58,046 nt of DNA, from positions 1 to 58,046 of the forward strand of contig WELA01006258.1 of NCBI GenBank assembly GCA_009602735.1. Reading direction: 5' to 3'. Under the pieces are notes generated by a model. The model did no database searches and was not told the origin of the DNA. It was given only the letters and a program-made list of their open reading frames with translations. How positions within the stretch are numbered: position 1 is the first letter of the stretch; each line of letters begins with the position of its first letter. Source of the stretch: Mesotaenium endlicherianum (lineage: Eukaryota; Streptophyta; Zygnematophyceae; Zygnematales; Mesotaeniaceae). A program made the position numbers and the translations under genes. This document shows, piece after piece, positions 51,601 through 58,046 of this stretch.

Positions 51601-53181
51601 CCCGAGAACACTGTTGGAAGGTAAGGGGAGGGCATGGCTACACGCGCATGAATGTTAAATGTCGTATGCAGCTCACCATTCTCTATACATATTTGCACCC
51701 TGGCGAACACTCACACACTCAATCGCAACACATGTAATCGCAGCTGTCATTGAATTGTACTTTGCATGTTTACTGCTTGGCTGAAGCGCGCGCGCGCACA
51801 CACACACACACACACACAAAACCAAGTACATATATACACCACTTGTTAAGAGACATGTACGCACATTTTTTGTGAATGTTGCGATCAATGTGCCGACTTA
51901 GGCCGCTTTCCGCACAAAGATTACGGTGGACGTTGCCATCCAGTCTCTGTGCAAATATAAAATGTTTTCTGATCAGTGGATTGCTGACAAGTGGATTGAA
52001 CGTACAGGTGCGATACATCTTATGTAGAATCTAATGCATGCATGAGAGACAAGCAAATTAGACACGCAAAAAATGTAGTACAATATTTCCATGACTAAAT
52101 GAACAAATTTCTTCTGTCTCTCTCGCCCCCCCTTTCCTCAGCACACTCTTCCTTTCTCTCACACATGCACACACATGCGTGTACAAGGGCACATAGCTTC
52201 TGTCTACATAAAATTATACCAACTTTGACTCAACACAAAAAATTCAAGTCTCCTCACAGACTGCAACCTCCGCTTGACCTGTACACCCACATATATTAAA
52301 CTCACACATCTTTACACGTACCTGTCACACAAAAGCCCTATGTTTATATGCATATATGCACGATGACTCTTTTATTGATAAACAGGACACTTCAGATATA
52401 TGAACGAGCTAAGTACGACGTGGAATATCTGCCTGGTGCCATCTGGACAGGTTCAATGACAGCACCAATGACAGTGTCAATCCCCGCCTACAGTAACAAG
52501 GCCTACGTGGTGTTTGACCGCCAGCTCATCGCCCTCACCCTGGTCCCAGCTGCCGTCGCCAGCCTGTCCTCCATCCAGGTGGCAGACTGCGTCAGGCTGA
52601 CAGGAATGTGCGTCCAGAACCAGATGGTTCATGCGGCGACAACTGGCAGCCCTGCAGGCTCCCCTGGCCCACAGCCGATGCCCCCGTACCTGACGGCTCC
52701 CTCCCCAGGCCCCGGAGCGCAAATTGTCCCCACCCAGGCCCCAGCTCAAGGCCCCCTTGCAGCACCCCCGCAGATGCAAGGGCCTGCACCGCTGCCAGCT
52801 GGTGAAGGCCTCGCCTCCTCTGGAGATGCTGCCCCCCCTCCTGTGAAGGGCCAGCTATTTGAGGTGACACCTGGTACGCAGAGTGACGAGCCCCTGCCAT
52901 TTGTGGCTCCGTACCCGGCTCCAAAAGTTGAGCCGAGGACCAACTCCCTGGAAGATTCCCCGGTCCCGGCTGCAGCTGTGGCTCCGGCTCCGGCTCCAAA
53001 TCTGGCTCCGGCTCCAGGCGTCGACTCGTCCAACAGACTAGCCCCATCGTATGCGCCCCCCCCGGCGATGCCAGCCTCAGCTGCTCGTTCCCCAAGGCCC
53101 ATCGCGTTACAGGTGTCGTCACCTGCTGTGGTGCTGCTGGCAGCTGCCCTGACGGCAGCAGCCGCCCTGCTGCTCGTCTGA
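45639..53181 (+). CDS. Secreted, probably GPI-anchored protein with repeated beta-propeller-like modules (four exons)
   Basis: Exons 45639-46908, 48591-49901, 50406-51620 and 52451-53181 join to 1508 residues; all three introns are phase 1. Residues 1-24 are a signal peptide (hydrophobic LLLCLLC core, likely cut after AGA). Each of exons 1-3 holds a module. It opens with an (S/T)-x-D-AG repeat such as VVTDVAGSRVATLDLASG, then SDCAVSSDGSLAFVTTG, then ASPSGG, a conserved Cys pair C-L-(G/V)-A-x-F-C-S-E, and ends MAVDVARSQLFIAG or similar. Such repeated short beta-strand units resemble YVTN/YncE-type propellers. Exons 2-4 start with a matching strand (SAFGGRAYV, SPLGGQAYF, PAYSNKAYV). The C-terminus is Pro/Ala-rich, then a hydrophobic tail (VVLLAAALTAAAALLLV) with no basic end, typical of a GPI signal. 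Several N-x-S/T sites. Function unknown, possibly cell-surface or wall. Confidence 0.78.
46925..46992 (+). repeat. CTTGC/CTCGC pentamer repeat in intron 1
   Basis: Degenerate tandem units of GCCTTGCCTCGC directly after the donor at 46909. Confidence 0.7.
47681..48502 (+). repeat. Duplicated 822-bp block, copy A (likely assembly artefact)
   Basis: Nearly identical to 48504-49325; the only differences I see are in a poly-C run. It contains the acceptor and first part of exon 2 but ends in a CTC repeat at an N (48503) with no splice donor. I therefore use copy B for exon 2. Confidence 0.9.
48504..49325 (+). repeat. Duplicated 822-bp block, copy B (used for exon 2)
   Basis: Starts immediately after the single N at 48503 and repeats 47681-48502 with a constant offset of 823 until the poly-C run, then 824. 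It continues through a CTC (poly-Ser) repeat into the rest of exon 2. Confidence 0.9.
49902..50405 (+). other. Intron 2 of the surface-protein gene
   Basis: GTGCGC donor after FANRFPG and CCTGCAG acceptor at 50405, both phase 1. The reading frame runs on past the donor to 50113, but the added residues (CT-rich, Pro/Leu) have no counterpart in the other modules. Confidence 0.7.
51621..52450 (+). other. Intron 3 of the surface-protein gene, with CA microsatellite
   Basis: GTAAGG donor at 51621 and CTGGACAG acceptor at 52450, both phase 1. A GCGCGCGCACACACACACA run lies at about 51787-51819. The chosen acceptor makes exon 4 start exactly at the position where exons 2 and 3 start in the module alignment. 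Confidence 0.7.
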
Positions 53182-53775
53182 GGGGAGGGAGGAGCAACCT
53201 CCTGAAAGAGGGGGAGAGCGACCAGAGCTGCTGCAGGCCTGTCCCGTGCCTGTCCGAGTTCCTGCGCCGGGGTCGTTTGGGTGCTGCTGCTGTTGCTGTC
53301 GCTGAGGCTCCCAGTAGCAGTGTAGGAGCAGTCTCAGCAGCAGCAGCAGTGCACCTCAGCAGTTCAGCAGCTTAAGAAGAGCTGCAGCCCTTGCGGCAGG
53401 TGGGGGCCTTAGGAAAGCATTCTGGACTTTAAAAAATTAGGGTTGTTTGAGGGTTTAAAAACGTAGGGTTTTGGGTGAAGGCCTGAGGGTAGGAGAGCTT
53501 GGGAGAAAGCCGCTTCAATGTGAGAGTGAAGTGGCAGGTTCAGCAATCAGAGTTTTGGGTCGGGGAGTGCACAAACATCAGAGGTTCCTCTCCTACAACC
53601 GCAGCCATTGGATGAATCGGTAGGGGAGCAGTTGCAGGCTTGGGCCGAGACGGAACACGCACGAGAACTGCAGCTTGCGCTTGAGCACCTCTGTTTAATG
53701 ACGCTCGTTTCAGGGGTTGGGCGTCGAGTCCAGTGCTTGAAGGGGAGGCAGCTGAAGGTAGAAAAATTCATGTTT

Positions 53776-53858
53776 GCTGGCGACCAGCTGGCGCAATCTG
53801 GTGCTTGCTAGCGACCATCTGGCGCAATCTGGTGCTTGCCGGCGACCAGCTGGTGCAG
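53776..53858 (+). repeat. 31-bp tandem repeat, 2.7 copies
   Basis: Units at 53776-53806, 53807-53837 and 53838-53858 (partial), each beginning GC(T/C)(G/A)GCGACCA. The first two differ at two positions. Confidence 0.85.
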
Positions 53859-55049
53859 ATGGAACCGGGTTTGTCTAATTTTTGATTTAGAATGGAAAGA
53901 ATGGACACCTTCACGCCAAATTAAAATAGGACGGCAGGACGAAGCATTGATTTTGATGGGTAAGGTGCACATGGTGAGAGCAAGAAGAGATGCAAAGGAG
54001 ATGTTTAGAAAACATGTTTTACATGCAGAACCCCTGCAGCTAAGAGAAAGCAAGAGAGGGGGAGAGAGTGTCGACAGAATTCTTTGTTGATGCTGAAGAT
54101 GATGCCCATCGCAGCTTGACTTGCATGGGATGAGATGAGTTTGGGGGTGGGCTCAGGCCTGTTGCTACCTATACGCCTCAAGAAACAAACCTCCTGAAAA
54201 GAAAAATGATGCACCAGTACGATCCCCAATGCAAAAAGAGACAGTCTTTCCTACCTGGTGGCGGGCAACTGCAAAAGAGCATTTATAAAAACCCACGGGG
54301 CGTGACACTACCCGACATTTTGGAGCTTTCACACGCTCTTCCATTCTAGACCGCTGCCCAGCATGACAAAAAACTTCCGTGTTGGGATCCCTTTTCCTCC
54401 TGAATGAGGACCTGCAAGGGCCATCTCTAGAAAACACCAGCTGTTGCTGAGAAGCTGCAGGAGCATGCCCCCATAATGTCGATGTTAAAAATTATGTCAG
54501 CCCAGGAGTCTGCATGTCCTCAGCTCATGCTACGTGTGTACAACCTGCCCGTATTTTTAAGATGAGCTCTTGAATTCACTATATAGGTTGCACTTTAAGG
54601 CTCGTCCACAGCAAGACACCCTCTAATTACAGCTGCTCATTGGAATACATGAAGGATCCATAAATTTGCTCAGCGTCCTTCTTTTCCACCAGCCCACATT
54701 GAACGGGGGCCTCAGCTAGAACCACTTGCTGCTCCGAGCTTCGCCGAGAATGCACGTTTGCTTTATTTTGCTCTTGATGGCCCTGCCCTCTGGCACTAGT
54801 ACTCTCATGAATAGGAGGATACAAGTGAGCAGTGGACAAACTTCTTAGTACCATACATACTGGACAAATTATCAAGCTAGTGCTTAATATTGCTCACTCT
54901 GAAGCTGAATGGCCCTGTTTTAAACAGAACTGAAAAAGCCGAAAATCATGGGAACGTGAGGGATTGTGTTGCTTGACCGCACACGTGTGAACCTGTCTGA
55001 TCCGGTGCCCCTAGTCTGCCTCGGTCTACCCGTGACCCGTCCCCACCTC

Positions 55050-55095
55050 ATTCCGAGTACGTGTACCGACGTATTCCGAGTACGTATACCGACGT
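55050..55095 (+). repeat. 23-bp tandem duplication
   Basis: ATTCCGAGTACGTGTACCGA + CGT followed by the same unit with one change (GTG to GTA). Each unit has a self-complementary ACGTRTACC centre. Confidence 0.85.
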
Positions 55096-55552
55096 TCACA
55101 AGTTTTGGAAGCGTACGGCAGGTCAGTGGTGAGAAATTGAGAGTGAAAGGACAGAACCCAGGTTGTCCCCACCGCTGCCCTGGGCGCTCAGGAGTCGGGG
55201 CCAGCCGGGTGCAGCCGGGGTGCTTCAAGTGTCCGTTGCAACTGGTTATCAGCAATCGAGTTCTTAACCATGGGGCAGGTAGCAGCTGGCTCGAGTGAGC
55301 CATCAGTCGTGCTGGGTTGTTTCTTCAGCTTATATACAAGCTTAACATACTTGTGCTTCTGCAATAATTTGTTTCGTAAGCGTTCACACCAATTTATTCA
55401 GCGGGCTTCCTAAGCAGTGCATGATTTGGAAGAGGTCAGAAGTAATCTCTCTATGATGCGAACCTACTGAACATATCAAGCCTGCCGCTACACGCTGTTG
55501 GTAGTAGCTCAGCTACCCACTTGTGAGGGTCTCCACCTTTTGGATTCCGCAG

Positions 55553-55819
55553 ATGATCACAATGGCTAACCGGGAAGATGGGAGGTCGTTGAAACGAAAG
55601 GGTGCAGACTTGGAGAATGAGTTAAACGCGGAAGATCCTGCAGCTCAATTACGTTTGGCAGCGGGTCCGAAGCAAGCAATAAGCTCGAGCACTGCGGTAT
55701 TTGCAGTTAGAGATGTTTACTTCATCAGCAGTGTGAATGCAGAAGTGCAAACTGCATCCGTCCATCATATGGCAGGACACTTTTCAGGGTTAGCAGAAAG
55801 CACACCATTTTTGCCTTGA
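55553..55819 (+). CDS. Small hypothetical protein or first exon
   Basis: 88 codons from ATG 55553; a second in-frame ATG at 55562 has a better context (CACAATGGCT). The start is charged and Lys/Glu-rich (REDGRSLKRKGADLENELNA), the rest mixed. No domain is recognised. A possible donor GTTAGC near 55789 would make it the first exon of a longer gene, but no next exon is apparent. Confidence 0.3.
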   Translation: MITMANREDGRSLKRKGADLENELNAEDPAAQLRLAAGPKQAISSSTAVFAVRDVYFISSVNAEVQTASVHHMAGHFSGLAESTPFLP

Positions 55820-58046
55820 TTCTTCATTATTTTTGCCTTGATTCTTTGATTAACAGAGGTGTAGCAGCTTGGAGCTCAAATTTTGGTCATCTCGTAGCCC
55901 AAGAGTTGAAAGAGTGACCAGCTACTAACGCTGGAAGATGACACCCTTAGATCCCCAAGAGGTTGATTCCGTAGTTCATATAGCAGAGACCCGGAAGCAG
56001 ATTAGGAAATAGGTATAATATTTAAGTAAGCCAACAACTTGAAGCAGCTTCGTGGTGGGCTCAAGTTCCAGGTCAAGGTTATTCTGTTGCAATAGGTCTT
56101 GTCCAGTAATGTCCGTGGACATGAGTGCGGCAGTCACGATATGTAGACTATTCTTACATTCATTTATGAAGAGTTGTGCCACTGTTAACGCTGCACAAGT
56201 GCAATCCCTTGAGTAAAAGCTTCACGGGCTAAGATTGATGGCCCCTGAACAAACTCCAAACTTTTTCCCTTTTTCCATTTTCCCCTGCACTTTGCTGCTG
56301 GTGGGTGTATATTTTTCACCTGAGGTCAGCCCCTGTGCAACTCGGTGGAGCAAATTGGGGTAGTGCACTGGGTATTCACGGTAAGAACTGGTTGCTGGCT
56401 GGTGTCAACTGTTCTCTTGACATTAGGCCGTGTGCAGCTCATTGGAGCACATTGTGGTAGTGTGCAGGGGAATAAATTTGTTGTATATGCATGTGGAGAA
56501 TGTGCTTAATACAAAAATGAACAACTCTAAGCGAAAGGTGAAGATCGTACTATACTGGCAAGTTTGAGATGATCCTTCTTGGCCATTATCTTTTTCTTTG
56601 GGTTAACCCTCAAATACGATTATGCTATTAGTGCCCATAATTTTGCTTCAGCCGTGGCCAAGTAGTATACGCAGGGAGGCACGACTAGTTTCCCAGGCAA
56701 CCAACCATAAGTCCGGCACGAGCATGCACTGGGCGCAGACCTGCATCTTGTCAAAGTATGATCCATCTTGAGCTGGTCTCGTGACGTCATCAGGCTCAAC
56801 ATGTTTTGAGCTTCAATTACGATGTGTTTTCTTTTAGCATGAAGTTGCGCGTGCATCAGGTGAGGTCACACACCACGCTCCTAGTGGAAGAGTGATGTAA
56901 TACAACTCAGAGTAAGTTCATCACAATTCACGCTTGTAATCAAACCTCTATGATTCGTTTAGTAAGAGACCACACACATATACAAATAACACCATGCAAA
57001 CATCAACAAATGAATGGAGTCAGAACATACATATGTATGACCAAAAAAAAAGCGTTGGGCCTTCACCAAATTAACATACTGGATTGAAAGAATGGTGTGC
57101 TGTGCGAGCGTGGAAAAGAAGCTCCATGTTGCCTCCCTCGTGCTTTCTCTTATGACATTCTAGATCTCATGCTTCAGCTTATGGGCTGTCCTACGAAGCG
57201 CACAAACTGACTGGCTAGACATACTCCTCATGACCATCTTTAACTTAACTCACCAGTTAAGCTGGTAGCATAAGAAATAGTCTCCCCAGCAGCCTCGTTT
57301 CTGTTGCCTGCTTAGATGCATCACAGCCTGCCACCTGGCACCTGCCTCCCCCTTATTGATGGGGACAGGACCACCAGCACAGCACACAGCATCAAATCCA
57401 GCGGCATTGTTGACGGGGGCCACTGTCTCCATGCTAAGCTCGCTACCCCGAGGTGCAAGGGAGAAGCGTGATAAAAAAGACACAACAAGCTGAAGTGGAG
57501 GAGGTGAGTGTAGTAAAGTGAAGGTAGGAGCTGCAGGCGAAGGTGAAAAATGATGGTGGAGAGGTCCACGGTTGGAAGATGAAGGTGAAAAATGACGAGG
57601 TCGGAGATTGAAGGTGCTGAGAGCAAGTAAGAGAAGATCAGGGCGTCAAAAAATGAACCCAGTAGGAACTGCATGCTTGCAAGAGCTCGCAGCACGTTGC
57701 CATACACCTGGTCACTGACAGCTGTCAGAAGTGCCAGACGCGCAAGGCGATGGGAGGGTGGAAACCCCAAGAGAACAGAGTTGGGACTGGCGGCCCAGGT
57801 GGACCTCCAAGCCTAGGTCTCGGCCCAGACTGGGCCTAGGCTTACGAGGCCTCATCGACCTGGGCCGAGACCTATGCCTAGCCCAAGGCCATGCGCTTGC
57901 CAAAGTCCTGTTCATACTGAAACCTGTCCCAAGGGTTACGACGGAGGTAGAAAGTATACAGGCTACGTGCATACAAAGTAGATGGTGTGGGAGTTAAGTG
58001 ACATGCACAGGAGGGCGAGATCGGGGATGGGGGCGGGGGCGCGGGC
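55820..58046. other. Intergenic region to the window end
   Basis: Holds a diverged 40-bp duplication (56333-56372 and 56429-56469), an A-rich run near 57043 and an 18-bp inverted repeat (57811-57878). The end is G-rich (58025-58046). No gene is supported on either strand. Confidence 0.4.
57811..57878. repeat. 18-bp inverted repeat, hairpin-forming
   Basis: GCCTAGGTCTCGGCCCAG at 57811-57828 and CTGGGCCGAGACCTATGC near 57860-57877 are reverse complements except for one base. The 30-bp spacer itself repeats GGGCCTAGGC-like pieces. Confidence 0.7.

Larger units (their letters stand above)
53182..55552. other. Downstream region, no supported gene
   Basis: Contains a CAG/CTG-rich 3' flank (53280-53360), a 31-bp tandem repeat (53776-53858) and a 23-bp tandem repeat (55050-55095). 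Frames at 53608-53811 and 53836-54090 (plus) and 54437-54165 (minus) lack recognisable motifs. The minus one includes a splice-like CCACCAG/GTAGG junction, but no neighbouring exon is found. Confidence 0.35.

Noticed and set aside
45963..51710. Long minus-strand frames opposite the surface-protein gene
   Set aside because: They are shadows of GC-rich coding sequence; the plus strand has signal peptide, repeated modules and consistent splicing.
57250..57972. Minus-strand open frames near the right end
   Set aside because: No motif, no splice signals in agreement, and composition like the surrounding spacer.
1..58046. CRISPR arrays, tRNA or rRNA genes
   Set aside because: No regularly spaced identical repeats and no TTCGA-type T-loop with flanking cloverleaf arms or rRNA-like blocks were seen by eye; a tRNA/rRNA covariance scan would be the decisive test.

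Overview
The window is nuclear DNA from a eukaryote. Genes are split by GT-AG introns, and it holds LTR retrotransposons with initiator-Met-tRNA primer sites, non-autonomous DNA transposons, solo LTRs, long TG/CA microsatellites and F-box gene families. GC-rich exons coding for runs of Ser, Ala, Gly, Gln or Pro sit in AT-richer spacers. A retroelement carrying a cytosine methyltransferase, and one short exon with a Rubisco-activase-like YYIAPAF motif, make an alga or green-lineage protist plausible, but the species cannot be fixed. There is no bacterial-style operon, tRNA, rRNA or CRISPR.

Layout. 1-0.4 kb: pyrimidine-rich low complexity. 1.0-3.8 kb (minus): five-exon HIRAN-domain gene with an N-terminal coiled coil. 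4.4-7.4 kb (plus): five-exon gene of unknown function, head to head with the first. 10-13 kb: candidate exons of an unrecognised plus-strand gene around a TG-rich minisatellite. 15.4-28.2 kb: a nested transposon pile. Its core is a decayed minus-strand retroelement (gag, protease, C5 cytosine methyltransferase). A Ty3/gypsy element with intact gag and pol, a textbook -1 frameshift signal and only one LTR interrupts it, as do two hAT-like MITEs (8-bp target duplications) and a solo LTR (5-bp duplication). A second copy of that solo LTR splits an F-box gene fragment. 30-31.8 kb (plus): an F-box/LRR-like gene. 36.4-44 kb: two F-box gene fragments in inverted orientation on either side of a young Ty1/copia element. 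The copia element has 504-bp LTRs, a gag-pol ATG inside the LTR, a one-base frameshift in RNase H and an extra antisense ORF. 45.6-53.2 kb (plus): a four-exon gene for a secreted, probably GPI-anchored protein made of repeated beta-propeller-like modules on phase-1 symmetric exons. A duplicated 0.8-kb stretch around an N at 48503 there looks like an assembly artefact. 53.2-58 kb: mostly intergenic, one small candidate ORF.

How it fits together. Host genes are few: the HIRAN gene, its divergent neighbour, the F-box gene and the surface-protein gene. The F-box family is repeatedly broken by transposons. The transposons form a readable order: methyltransferase retroelement first, then MITEs, a solo LTR and the gypsy element inside it. 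The copia element is the youngest by LTR identity. All exon models come from reading splice signals, phase and homology by eye.
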